A stretch of DNA of 64,000 bases from positions 1-64,000 of the forward strand of contig CAYRSC010000003.1 in NCBI GenBank assembly GCA_964427155.1. The letters are read 5' to 3'. The notes under the pieces are model-generated. The model was given only the letters and a program-made list of their open reading frames with translations, was not told where the DNA came from and ran no database searches. The DNA comes from Desulfothermus sp964427155. GTDB lineage: Bacteria; Desulfobacterota; Desulfovibrionia; Desulfovibrionales; Desulfothermaceae. A program made the translations under genes and the position numbers. The first letter of the stretch is position 1; every line of letters starts with the position of its first letter. Shown piece after piece: positions 1-7,694 of this stretch.

Positions 1-631
1 GAGATTCTGCCTTGATATTAAACGCACTTCCACCTGTAATTATTGCCTTTTCCTTGCCGGAGTGGATGCGATAGTCCCGCACATCTCTCACGCCGCACAA
101 AATTATGCTCTGGGGGAATCCTTCTGGCCTGCTGGTATATCCTGCCCTCAATTGTCTTAACACACTTATTAATGTATCTCCTATAAGGCTATCTATTTCA
201 TCCAGCATAAGCACAACAGGTTGTTCTGTTCTCATACTCAATACGCTGAGTAATTCCCTTAGACCATCATCCTCTCCTCTTTCCTTCAAAATCTTATTCC
301 AATCCTTTAAACTCTTCTCATCTTTCCAGAAAAATCTTACCATTGCTTCTGTTGCACTCATTATTGCCCTGATTCCTCTATACACATCCTCTCTTGCACC
401 CTGCGCGCTTTCCACATTTACATATAATGCCTTATATTCATCTCTCTCATTTAAATACTCCTGAAGCGCCAGAAGACAGCTTGTCTTACCTGTCTGTCTG
501 GGAGCATGAAGCACAAAGTATTTTTTTTGTTCTATTAAAAACAATATCTCTTCCAGATCAAACCTCTCAAGGGGTGGAAGACAATAGTGCTCATCGCATC
601 TAACTGGACCTGCTGTGTTGAAATATCTCAT
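1..631 (-). CDS. AAA-type ATP-binding protein, N-terminal part (cut by window edge)
   Basis: An open minus-strand frame runs from an ATG at 631 through the left edge of the window, giving at least 210 codons. The N-terminus reads MRYFNTAGPV, followed by a Walker A motif HAPRQTGKT near residue 42 and a Walker B-like VVLMLDEIDS near residue 137. This arrangement is typical of a family of stand-alone AAA ATPases found in many copies in anaerobic bacteria and often ending in a nuclease-like domain. The C-terminus is outside the window, so that domain cannot be checked. An in-frame ATG at 646 would add five residues; I prefer 631 because a GGGG stretch lies about 9 bases upstream. The gene is AT-richer than the main gene block and stands alone. 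Its cellular role is unknown. Confidence 0.7.
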   Translation of the reverse strand, partial: MRYFNTAGPVRCDEHYCLPPLERFDLEEILFLIEQKKYFVLHAPRQTGKTSCLLALQEYLNERDEYKALYVNVESAQGAREDVYRGIRAIMSATEAMVRFFWKDEKSLKDWNKILKERGEDDGLRELLSVLSMRTEQPVVLMLDEIDSLIGDTLISVLRQLRAGYTSRPEGFPQSIILCGVRDVRDYRIHSGKEKAIITGGSAFNIKAES

Positions 632-946
632 AAAAATTTTCCCCATATCATTAAAATTTCTATTGTTGATATATTTGAAGTATCTTGTAGTGAGCCACAA
701 AAGTAAAGACAAATTTCTAAGGAGCCAAGATAGAGTTAGTAATCATTGAATCCTAACATCAGGCATAAAATTTAGTTCGCATGAGACCTTGATAATCTTT
801 TTCTGACCTGGGAATGCTAGAGCTGACTTTGAGTTATACTGAAGAAAAAGAAATTTCTCTAATACCCAATTTTATCCACAATTATATGTAATGTAAAGAA
901 TTTGGGATAGATTTTAGATATAGAAAAAGGTGTATCCTCCTGTAGG

Positions 947-1258
947 ATGGGTGTAGGGAAAAACTATAAAACCCAAACAAAAAGAAGGACACACCTTGCT
1001 AGAAGTAAAGTTAAATTTACCCCAGTTGAAAAATTATATCTAGTTCCAGAAAAAAATTTTGCTATGATTAAAAACCAGATTAAAACACCTATGGCTGATT
1101 TTTTAAATAATCTCATTGAATTAAAGATTACTCTTTTTCAGGGAGAAAAATTGCAGGAATGGCCAAGTTATATTAAATTGAAAATATTCTTAAACAAAAT
1201 TAATCCCAAAAAAGGATTTACACAAATTATGTTACACACTCCACGTTACTCAATTTAG
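947..1258 (+). CDS. Doubtful hypothetical ORF, 103 residues
   Basis: This frame starts with ATG at 947 and encodes a lysine-rich, AT-biased product. I recognise no domain, signal peptide or membrane segment. It lies alone in an AT-rich stretch on the opposite strand to its right-hand neighbours. A short inverted repeat, ACACACCT at 989 and AGGTGTGT at 1257, brackets most of it, which would fit a small mobile-element remnant. It could equally be a chance ORF, and I give it low weight. Confidence 0.2.
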   Translation: MGVGKNYKTQTKRRTHLARSKVKFTPVEKLYLVPEKNFAMIKNQIKTPMADFLNNLIELKITLFQGEKLQEWPSYIKLKIFLNKINPKKGFTQIMLHTPRYSI

Positions 1259-1281
1259 GTGTGTGTGAACAAAAAAATCCC

Positions 1282-1330
1282 CTTCACAAGATGGGAGAGG
1301 AGGTTCCCCTCAAATTCCCATCTCCTGAAG
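1282..1330. repeat. Imperfect inverted repeat, 15-base arms
   Basis: The arms at 1282-1296 and 1316-1330 pair at 13 of 15 positions (core AGATGGGA / TCCCATCT) around a 19-base loop. No T-run follows on either strand, so it is not a standard intrinsic terminator. It sits between the doubtful ORF and the end of the TPR gene. Confidence 0.5.
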
Positions 1331-1435
1331 ACATCTTATATCCTGACACAGGGGGAGTGGATCAAAATAATTGTCTATTTCTGGCTTATTTTAATTCTTC
1401 CTACTAGGCAAATAGTTTTTCATATCTGCTGACGA

Positions 1436-2254
1436 CTATTGAGGGGTATATGAAATTGATGCCCGTCTTTCCAGACGGCGGGCCAAGAGGGAAAGTCTGG
1501 AAAGGAGTATCCTTTTTTTTCTTTTTTTCTTCTCCTTTTTATTATCATTTAAGACGCCTGAAGGCATTAACCTATTGCGGGTCTTTGCGATACATTCTTC
1601 CAGTTCTCTCCTCTGATTCTCATCCTTTTCCATCTGATAAAGTTCTTCATATATCTCCAGGGCCTCTTTATAGCTCCCCTGGGAAAACAGGATATCTGCC
1701 ATGGTTTTTGTCTTAAAATCCACAGCAGGGACCTCTTTCCTTTCCTCTGAATCATGGTCCTGGTCAGGGGAGGGGGAGACATTTTCTATCTCTGAAAAAT
1801 CGTTGTCTTCATCTCCCTTACCCTCTGGACCTCCTCCCTTTATACCACGAATTCCCTTATAGATAAGGGAGCCCAATGTATCTGCATCTCCCGAGGAAAA
1901 TTTTAGACCCAATAGGCCCACCAGACCTGCGATCTCGCCCTCTCCGTTTTGGGCAAGCATATCCGCCCACCTATCCCAGAAGGAAGGATAATTCTTAAAG
2001 ATCTTCTCTATACGTTTTATATGCTCAAACAACTCCAGTTCCACGCCTCCCTCCTCATGATTCAATAACTCAATAAGCAAGAGGCGGGCCTCTACATGGT
2101 CAGGGTGTTTTTCCAGACCAGAGCGCAGCACCTTAATACTTCGGGAAACCTCATCCCTCTCATAATATAGCCTGGCAAGGGGAAAAAAGAGCTTAGACGA
2201 CGGATCTTCTTCCAAAACCTCCTCATAAAACCTTATTCTTTCCTCTATTGACAT
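1436..2254 (-). CDS. TPR-containing protein of unknown function
   Basis: The 272-residue product has no signal peptide. It starts with helical repeats of tetratricopeptide type (about residues 5-60), then a linker rich in Gly, Asp and Glu (about 130-175), then a further TPR pair near residues 185-225 (MADILFSQGSYKEALEIY). A GGGAGG stretch precedes the ATG at 2254. It ends the minus-strand cluster that begins with the zinc-ribbon/receiver-like gene at 3425. Such proteins act as interaction scaffolds; no partner is visible here. The last 45 residues are very basic and are encoded across two long A-runs on the coding strand (complement of 1513-1520 and 1522-1528) followed by a hairpin. The true C-terminus could therefore differ if a frameshift is present. 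Confidence 0.7.
   Translation of the reverse strand: MSIEERIRFYEEVLEEDPSSKLFFPLARLYYERDEVSRSIKVLRSGLEKHPDHVEARLLLIELLNHEEGGVELELFEHIKRIEKIFKNYPSFWDRWADMLAQNGEGEIAGLVGLLGLKFSSGDADTLGSLIYKGIRGIKGGGPEGKGDEDNDFSEIENVSPSPDQDHDSEERKEVPAVDFKTKTMADILFSQGSYKEALEIYEELYQMEKDENQRRELEECIAKTRNRLMPSGVLNDNKKEKKKRKKRILLSRLSLLARRLERRASISYTPQ
1461..1483. repeat. GC-rich hairpin in the 3' end of the TPR gene
   Basis: The sequence GCCCGTCT-TTCC-AGACGG followed by CGGGC can form a compact GC stem with a four-base loop. It is inside the last codons of the TPR gene and just beyond its poly-A tracts. It may act in transcript 3' processing or termination. No T-run follows immediately. Confidence 0.4.
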
Positions 2255-2264
2255 ATCCCTCCCC

Positions 2265-2543
2265 TTACCTCCTCACCATATAAAAGATCTCATCCTTCCC
2301 AGCAAGATGCAACACCTCCCTCACTACCTTCTCCTGGAATACCCTATTATGTCTCATGGAGCGAATCTGTTCACTGAGCCCTATATTCTCCTTTTCCAAC
2401 CTCTCTACCTCATGAGAAAGTCTCGCCTTAACTCCCTTCACTCGCCAGTAATTTATTATCCCCCCCCTTCCCACTACCAGCGTTACTGCCAGAAAGAGGT
2501 CCACAAAGAAAAATATAACTACCACTATCTTGAGCAACCTCAT
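2265..2543 (-). CDS. ftsB: FtsB/DivIC-like septum formation initiator
   Basis: The 92-residue protein has one N-terminal membrane segment (about residues 3-23), then a coiled-coil stretch (about 36-66, with the heptad-like RLSHEVERLEKENIGLSEQI), then a short C-terminal tail. This is the layout of the FtsB/DivIC family, which links FtsL and FtsQ in the division complex at the inner membrane. The size fits the family. Its ATG overlaps the TGA of the preceding gene (ATGA) and follows AGGAGGGGG, so the two are translationally coupled. The family call rests on architecture rather than on a catalytic motif. Confidence 0.7.
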   Translation of the reverse strand: MRLLKIVVVIFFFVDLFLAVTLVVGRGGIINYWRVKGVKARLSHEVERLEKENIGLSEQIRSMRHNRVFQEKVVREVLHLAGKDEIFYMVRR

Positions 2544-2821
2544 TTCCCCCTCCTGTAAACAACAGAGAGGCCTTTAAGTTTGCTCAGCCCCATCTCTATC
2601 TCAGAAAAAAATATATTCACCAGCACCTCTATCCTGGTAACATCTTCTTCTGAAAAATTTTCTTTCTCTACATCAAATCTCTCCCATATCCTCTCAAGGC
2701 TTTCAAAATCCTCTTCAAAGATCTCCTCTCCAATGGTAGTGGACAAAAAAGGACGTATCTCCCTCAGAGTATCCACACAATTTGCAAGACGGGCCTTTAA
2801 CCTGCCCCTATTGTTTTTCAT
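2540..2821 (-). CDS. Hypothetical small acidic/helical protein
   Basis: With the ATG at 2821 the product is 93 residues (MKNNRGRLKARL...). It is predicted to be almost wholly helical and charged, without signal peptide or membrane segment. I recognise no family. Starts further upstream (ATG at 2833, TTG at 2869) are open but run deeper into the preceding gene. GGAGGT lies about 12 bases before the chosen ATG. It overlaps the end of the zinc-ribbon/receiver-like gene by 14 bases and is coupled to the FtsB-like gene downstream, so the three are one operon. Confidence 0.6.
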   Translation of the reverse strand: MKNNRGRLKARLANCVDTLREIRPFLSTTIGEEIFEEDFESLERIWERFDVEKENFSEEDVTRIEVLVNIFFSEIEMGLSKLKGLSVVYRRGK

Positions 2822-3425
2822 CTCCCTGCACATACCTCCAGGGGACAAGATATTCACGGTGTCTGGCAATAGATTCCTTTAATATTTCTCCTATCCTCTC
2901 TATATCATCCACAGAGATATAGGAATTTATTGCCATTATAAACTCCGTGGCCGGATCAAAGGTAGAGGTCCTCTCCCCCAACATAATCACATTTACTTCC
3001 CTCCTGTTTCTACCAGGCCACCTGCCCACCTCTGCAAGAAGTTCTCTTCCATCCTCAGAATCAGCCAAGAGGACCAGATCATATCTATTTAACATCAAAC
3101 GTGCCAGGGCCTCTCCAGGGTCACCAGTCCTGCTTATCTCATATCCCTCGCCTTTAAGGACCTCCTCACACTTATCCCCAATCATCTCATCTTCCAAATA
3201 GAGAAACGCCACAATGGAGCCCGGTGGGAACATCTCTGGTTCCACCTGCTTTGGCACTATCCTGCGCTCCTTTTCCTCCTCCACAACCTCCCCTTTAGCA
3301 GCACCCCTTTCCACCACTATCTTGTTCCCACACGACGGACACTTAACTCCAAAGCGGGGCACATCTGGCACCTTCTCATCTGGAATAATAAACTTCTTTC
3401 CACAATTTTTACAAGATATCTGCAT
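2808..3425 (-). CDS. Zinc-ribbon protein with a degenerate receiver-like domain
   Basis: The first 40 residues form an MJ0042-type zinc ribbon (CxxC at 5/8 and 29/32). After a charged linker, residues 69-190 resemble a response-regulator receiver fold. The receiver is degenerate: the position after the DLVLL strand, where the phosphoacceptor Asp normally sits, is Ala121, and no conserved Lys is seen near its end. It probably works as a binding module rather than a phosphorylated switch. It heads the small operon with the 93-residue protein and the FtsB-like gene, and lies 13 bases after the pilU-like gene, so it may be cotranscribed with the pilus-retraction ATPases. Its function is unknown. 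Confidence 0.7.
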   Translation of the reverse strand: MQISCKNCGKKFIIPDEKVPDVPRFGVKCPSCGNKIVVERGAAKGEVVEEEKERRIVPKQVEPEMFPPGSIVAFLYLEDEMIGDKCEEVLKGEGYEISRTGDPGEALARLMLNRYDLVLLADSEDGRELLAEVGRWPGRNRREVNVIMLGERTSTFDPATEFIMAINSYISVDDIERIGEILKESIARHREYLVPWRYVQGDEKQ

Positions 3426-3438
3426 CCTTTATACTTCC

Positions 3439-4620
3439 CTATTGTTTTTTATTTCCTATGCGCTTTTCATATTCTAAATCAAGTTCCAATCCATCTATAT
3501 CAGTTACCTTTTCTCCCCGTTCCGCCTTTATCCTATCTATCATTTGACCTAACCTGGCCTTGTCAGAGCCATTGAGCATGGCCACCTCTTCAGTTATCAC
3601 ATCATCCTCAAATAACTTTGCTATATACTGGTCAAAGGTAATCATTCCATAGGTGGAGCCCACCTCTATCACGTTGTAAAATGTCTTTTCTCCTTCCTCT
3701 CCATTTAATATAAGGTCCTTTATACGGATATTATTGGTCATTATCTCAAAGGCCGCCACCCTGCCACCACCTTTTTTAGGTAATAACCGTTGAGAAACAA
3801 CATATTTTAAACTCTCTGCAAGCCGTCCCCTTATCAACCGCTCTTCTGCTAACTCAAACATCCCTATTATCCTATTTACTGTCTGACCTGCATCACTGGT
3901 ATGCAATGTACCCAGGACAAGATGACCTGTCTCTGATGCCTCAAGGGCTATCTCTATGGTCTCTCTATCCCTTATTTCACCCACCAGTATTATCTTGGGG
4001 GCCTGTCTTAGGGCCGCCCTAAGGCCCGAGGCAAAGGTATCAAAATCAATCCCAAGCTCTCGTTGATTTACTGTTCCCTTTTTATGAGGATGAACAAACT
4101 CTATGGGGTCCTCCAGGGTAACAATGTGTTTTCTCTGAGTAGAATTTATATAATCAATCAAGGCCGCCAGAGACGTGGACTTTCCTGTGCCTGTGGCACC
4201 TGTCACCAGTATGAGCCCAAACTTCTCTTTTGCCATCTTATAAAATATCTCTGGAAGGTTTAATTGTTCAATGGTAGGAGGTTCCATGGATAGCTTTCTC
4301 ATCACAATGGCAAGGGAGCCCTTCTGGTTAAACACATTAACCCTGAATCTGGAACGGCCCCGAAGCTCATAGGAAAGGTCACAGGAGCCTGTATTTACAA
4401 GATCAGAATAGAGTTTCAGGTTTCTGCTCAACAAACATTCCACCATAGAATCCACATGCCAGGGCAAAAGCCTCCCAGGGTCAGGTTCCACAGGGATATC
4501 TCTGAGCTCTCCATCCACCTCTGCCTGAATCCTCTTTCCCACTGTAAATATAATATCTGAGGTCTTGGGGGCATAATCTAATATCTGAGAAATCATATGA
4601 TCAAACTGGGATCTAAGCAT
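3439..4620 (-). CDS. pilU: PilT/PilU-family pilus retraction ATPase
   Basis: This 393-residue protein belongs to the secretion-type ATPases that power type IV pilus retraction at the inner-membrane base. An N-terminal PAS-like region is followed by a Walker A motif GATGTGKST (141-149), an Asp box TLEDPIEF, a Walker B ILVGEIRD and a His box HLVLGTLHT. The first Gly-Pro pair of the usual GPTGSGKST is GA here. That divergence, the length above PilT's and the position directly after pilT point to the PilU-like accessory branch. AAGGAG precedes the ATG. The pilU label is by architecture and context; it could be a second PilT paralogue. Confidence 0.8.
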   Translation of the reverse strand: MLRSQFDHMISQILDYAPKTSDIIFTVGKRIQAEVDGELRDIPVEPDPGRLLPWHVDSMVECLLSRNLKLYSDLVNTGSCDLSYELRGRSRFRVNVFNQKGSLAIVMRKLSMEPPTIEQLNLPEIFYKMAKEKFGLILVTGATGTGKSTSLAALIDYINSTQRKHIVTLEDPIEFVHPHKKGTVNQRELGIDFDTFASGLRAALRQAPKIILVGEIRDRETIEIALEASETGHLVLGTLHTSDAGQTVNRIIGMFELAEERLIRGRLAESLKYVVSQRLLPKKGGGRVAAFEIMTNNIRIKDLILNGEEGEKTFYNVIEVGSTYGMITFDQYIAKLFEDDVITEEVAMLNGSDKARLGQMIDRIKAERGEKVTDIDGLELDLEYEKRIGNKKQ

Positions 4621-4642
4621 GGGTAATTCTCCTTAAGAGTCA

Positions 4643-5725
4643 TTATACCTCAGTAAAATCCTGGGGAGGTTCCTTTAAGAAATCCCTAAATTTTGCCTTA
4701 TTCACTGCCTTATTATAGGCCTGTTCTGCATCTATAATTCCCTGCTGTAATAGTTTCATAATGGCCTCATCCAGAGACTGCATGCCATATTTCTTCCCTG
4801 TCTCAATCATAGAATTTATCTGGAATATCTTGTTTTCTCTAATAAGATTCCTTACCGCAGGAGTGGCAATGAGGATCTCCAGGGCGGCCACCCTCCCCTT
4901 TCTATCAATGCGTTTAAAGAGATTCTGGGCAACTATGGCCCTTAAGGAATCCGCTAAGGCAGAGCGGATCTGACCCTGACTCTCTGATGGAAACACCTCT
5001 ATTATCCTGTCTATGGTCTTTGATGCAGAGATGGTATGAAGGGTACCAAAAACCAAATGACCAGTCTCTGCCGCCTCTAAGGCCAACTCTATGGTCTCCA
5101 GGTCCCTCATCTCCCCCACCAATATAATATCAGGGTCTTCACGGAGGGCCCCCCGTAGGGCGGCCTTAAAACTCTTGGTATCCCTTCCCACTTCTCTCTG
5201 GTTTATGAGACAATTTATGGGCTCATGTACAAATTCTATGGGGTCCTCAATGGTAAGGATGTGATCTTTTCTATTCCTGTTAGCGTAATCAATAATTGCC
5301 GCCAGGGTAGTAGACTTACCACTACCTGTGGGACCAGTAACCAGGACCAGTCCTTTTGGAAGCATGGCAAGATTTTTCAAGATAGGGGGAAGACCAAGCT
5401 CCTCTATGGTCAATATCTTTTGAGGTATCTCCCTAAAAACTGCGGCTATTCCCCGTCGTTGGAGAAAGTAATTGGCCCTATATCGGGCAAGATTTGGTAC
5501 CTCATAGGCAAAATCTATATCTCCAGTCTCCTCAAACTCCTTTATCTTGCTCTCCGGGGTTATCTCATAGAGCATCTTTTTGAGTTCATCATGTTCCAGG
5601 ACCTTAAATTTTACCCTCTGCATGTCTCCATGGAGACGTATAATGGGCTGAGAGCCTGAAGAAAGATGAAGGTCAGATGCACCTAACTCGTGCATCATCT
5701 TAAAAAAGGCATCTATTTGTGCCAT
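4643..5725 (-). CDS. pilT: Type IV pilus twitching motility ATPase PilT
   Basis: This 360-residue hexameric ATPase drives depolymerisation of type IV pili. Visible motifs are GASDLHL near residue 15, Walker A GPTGSGKST (131-139), the Asp box TIEDPIEFVH, Walker B ILVGEMRD and the His box HLVFGTLHT. The length matches the family. The ATG at 5725 follows GGGGGAAG. The pilU-like gene follows 22 bases downstream. No pilin, pilB or pilC lies in the window, so these ATPases must serve an assembly system encoded elsewhere. Confidence 0.93.
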   Translation of the reverse strand: MAQIDAFFKMMHELGASDLHLSSGSQPIIRLHGDMQRVKFKVLEHDELKKMLYEITPESKIKEFEETGDIDFAYEVPNLARYRANYFLQRRGIAAVFREIPQKILTIEELGLPPILKNLAMLPKGLVLVTGPTGSGKSTTLAAIIDYANRNRKDHILTIEDPIEFVHEPINCLINQREVGRDTKSFKAALRGALREDPDIILVGEMRDLETIELALEAAETGHLVFGTLHTISASKTIDRIIEVFPSESQGQIRSALADSLRAIVAQNLFKRIDRKGRVAALEILIATPAVRNLIRENKIFQINSMIETGKKYGMQSLDEAIMKLLQQGIIDAEQAYNKAVNKAKFRDFLKEPPQDFTEV

Positions 5726-5766
5726 ATTCTTCCCCCTTTATGTTAAAAAAAGATATATCACAGGAC

Positions 5767-6303
5767 TCACGTGGCTTCCTTTAAAAATTTGTAGATATAG
5801 TTTATACCAGAAAATAGAGTAAGCACAAGGGCAATATATATAAGGACAATCCCCCAGGGACGGGGATCAAAACGTCCCCATTTAAAATGGAGTATCAGGG
5901 GACAGATGGCAATTACCTGAAATATGGTCTTGAGTTTGCCATATCTATCAGCGGCAATCACTACCCCTTTCTCTGCTGCAATCCCCCTAAGCCCTGTAAC
6001 TGATATCTCCCTTCCTATAATCAATATGCTCACCCAGGCAGGTAGCCATTTAAGATAGGTAAGCATAATAAGGGCAGAGACCACCAGGAGTTTATCTGCC
6101 AGTGGATCTAAAAACTTTCCCAGATTACTTACCATATTATATCTACGGGCCAAAAATCCATCCAAAAAGTCCGTAAATGAGGCAAATATAAATAGGATCA
6201 TCGCAAACAGACAGGTAATCTTTCCAGGAAAATACAGCAATAATACCATAAAGGGAATGGTAAATATCCTGAGCAAAGTTATCTGATTGGCCCTATTGAC
6301 CAT
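5767..6303 (-). CDS. pgsA: CDP-diacylglycerol--glycerol-3-phosphate 3-phosphatidyltransferase
   Basis: PgsA makes phosphatidylglycerophosphate from CDP-diacylglycerol and glycerol-3-phosphate, the committed step to phosphatidylglycerol. The 178-residue integral membrane protein carries the CDP-alcohol phosphotransferase signature, split as DFLDGFLAR then GKFLDPLADK, near residues 55-80. An upstream ATG at 6330 is open, but I chose 6303 (MVNRANQIT) because GGAGG lies seven bases before it and the family starts there. With pssA and psd further along the same strand, the window holds most of the anionic and PE phospholipid branch. Confidence 0.92.
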   Translation of the reverse strand: MVNRANQITLLRIFTIPFMVLLLYFPGKITCLFAMILFIFASFTDFLDGFLARRYNMVSNLGKFLDPLADKLLVVSALIMLTYLKWLPAWVSILIIGREISVTGLRGIAAEKGVVIAADRYGKLKTIFQVIAICPLILHFKWGRFDPRPWGIVLIYIALVLTLFSGINYIYKFLKEAT

Positions 6304-6411
6304 GAAAAATCCTCCACTAGAGTCAAACACAAAACCACTTTTCCCATGTTAGAGACTTATCGCAATCCAGACCATCTTTAATAGAACAAGGTGTATGCCC
6401 AATAAATAGTC

Positions 6412-6993
6412 CTATTTTTCCACCATGAGATTGTGTCTTATTTCTCTATATCTCTTCAGGACCTTTTTCACATACATCTTTGTCTCCCTATAGGGGGGTA
6501 TCCCTCCATATTTATCTACTGCCCCAGGTCCTGCGTTATAGGCTGCAATGGCAAGTTTGATATTTCTATATCGGTGAATAAGTCTAGAGAGATACCTTAT
6601 ACCAGCCTCAATATTTTCCTCAGGGTCATAAGGAGAATAGAGATTTAACTCCATCTGGGTGGATGGCATTATCTGCATGAGACCCTGGGCACCAGCAGAA
6701 GAGGTGGCCGTGGGATCATAACCTGATTCCACCTCTAACACCGCAAGGGCAAGGGCGTAATCCACTCTATACTTATGGGAATATCTCCTTACCAGGGACC
6801 TTATCTTTGCCTTATCACCAAAGGAATAATAGGGAAAGAAGAGCTTATACCTGGGAGAATCAGGAAGGTCTGTAAAATGATAAACCCCCTGTTTGTCCTT
6901 ATAAAAATATATATCTCCCCCCCATGCAACCCCTGCATAGCTCAGGAGACATAACCAACACATTAAATAGCCTGCCACAAACCTCTTCCCCAT
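6412..6993 (-). CDS. Lytic transglycosylase, Slt/MltC type
   Basis: The 193-residue product has an N-terminal signal or anchor segment, a short DUF4124-like stretch (YFYKDKQGVYHFTD), and a goose-type lysozyme-like catalytic domain. Visible signatures are the catalytic Glu in LAVLEVESGYD, then SSAGAQGLMQIMP and AAYNAGPGAV. It would cleave peptidoglycan glycan strands in the periplasm with formation of 1,6-anhydro ends. The ATG at 6993 is preferred over the one at 7047: it has AGGAGGGGG in front and removes the overlap with pcm. It lies about 110 bases before pgsA. Confidence 0.88.
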   Translation of the reverse strand: MGKRFVAGYLMCWLCLLSYAGVAWGGDIYFYKDKQGVYHFTDLPDSPRYKLFFPYYSFGDKAKIRSLVRRYSHKYRVDYALALAVLEVESGYDPTATSSAGAQGLMQIMPSTQMELNLYSPYDPEENIEAGIRYLSRLIHRYRNIKLAIAAYNAGPGAVDKYGGIPPYRETKMYVKKVLKRYREIRHNLMVEK

Positions 6994-7000
6994 CCCCCTC

Positions 7001-7672
7001 CTAATTAATTCCTCTTTGAGTTCCCCTATCCCATCCATATTCTCCAATTAACTCCACAAATTGTACTGGCCCTAAATCCCGCTTAAAAAATCTGCCTTCC
7101 CTCTTTATTATCTTAATAAGTCGCTGCCTTCTCTTTTTTTCTCCCACAGGCACCACCATAATCCCTTGCTCCCCCAATTGTCCCAAAAGAGGAAAGGGGA
7201 CCTTTGGTCCCCCTGCTGTAACAATAATCCTATCATAGGGAGCATGTTCCTCCCATCCCCAGGTACCATCACTTAATTTCAACTTTACATTGAAATACCT
7301 GAGTCTAACTAAACGATTGAGGGCCTCCACATAAAGGGGCCTTAATCTCTCCACTGAATATACCTCTGCACCCATCTCTGCCAGCACTGCGGCCTGATAT
7401 CCAGAACCTGTTCCCACTTCCAAGACCTTCATACCTGGTTCCACCTCCAAGGCCTCACTCATCCTGGCCACCATGGAAGGCTGAGAAATGGTCTGACCAT
7501 ATCCAATTGGAAGGGAACAATCATTATATGCCCTTGCCTGAAGGGCCTCTTCCACAAATTCATGTCTCTTTACCTTTAAAAGGGCATCTAGGACCCTTGT
7601 GTCCGTGATTCCATTCTTTCTGGATATCTCCTCCACCATCTTCTGGCGTAATATCCTGAGATCAACCGCCAT
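7001..7672 (-). CDS. pcm: Protein-L-isoaspartate O-methyltransferase
   Basis: Pcm uses S-adenosylmethionine to methylate abnormal L-isoaspartyl residues so that they can reset to aspartate. The 223-residue form begins MAVDLRILRQ and shows the Rossmann SAM site VLEVGTGSGYQAAVLA near residue 80, the substrate-side motif YGQTISQPSMVA, and IIVTAGGPKVP. An upstream start at 7807 would overlap the PEP synthase gene by more than 100 bases and adds residues foreign to the family. GGAG five bases before the ATG at 7672 supports the shorter form. It follows PEP synthase by 22 bases. Confidence 0.92.
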   Translation of the reverse strand: MAVDLRILRQKMVEEISRKNGITDTRVLDALLKVKRHEFVEEALQARAYNDCSLPIGYGQTISQPSMVARMSEALEVEPGMKVLEVGTGSGYQAAVLAEMGAEVYSVERLRPLYVEALNRLVRLRYFNVKLKLSDGTWGWEEHAPYDRIIVTAGGPKVPFPLLGQLGEQGIMVVPVGEKKRRQRLIKIIKREGRFFKRDLGPVQFVELIGEYGWDRGTQRGIN

Positions 7673-7694
7673 ATCCACTCCACACCAAAATCCT

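Larger units (their letters stand above)
647..1435. other. AT-rich intergenic stretch, mostly non-coding
   Basis: About 790 bases separate the ATPase gene from the TPR gene. The composition is AT-rich and unlike the dense coding that follows. It holds one doubtful plus-strand ORF (947-1258) and a strong imperfect inverted repeat (1282-1330). I see no tRNA, no recognisable transposase and no clear promoter. It may be a decayed insertion or transfer boundary, but no direct evidence proves this. Confidence 0.5.

Noticed and set aside
105..603. Two plus-strand ORFs (119 and 69 residues) at the left edge
   Set aside because: They lie opposite the minus-strand ATPase, whose frame has clear Walker motifs; the plus-strand products show no recognisable features.
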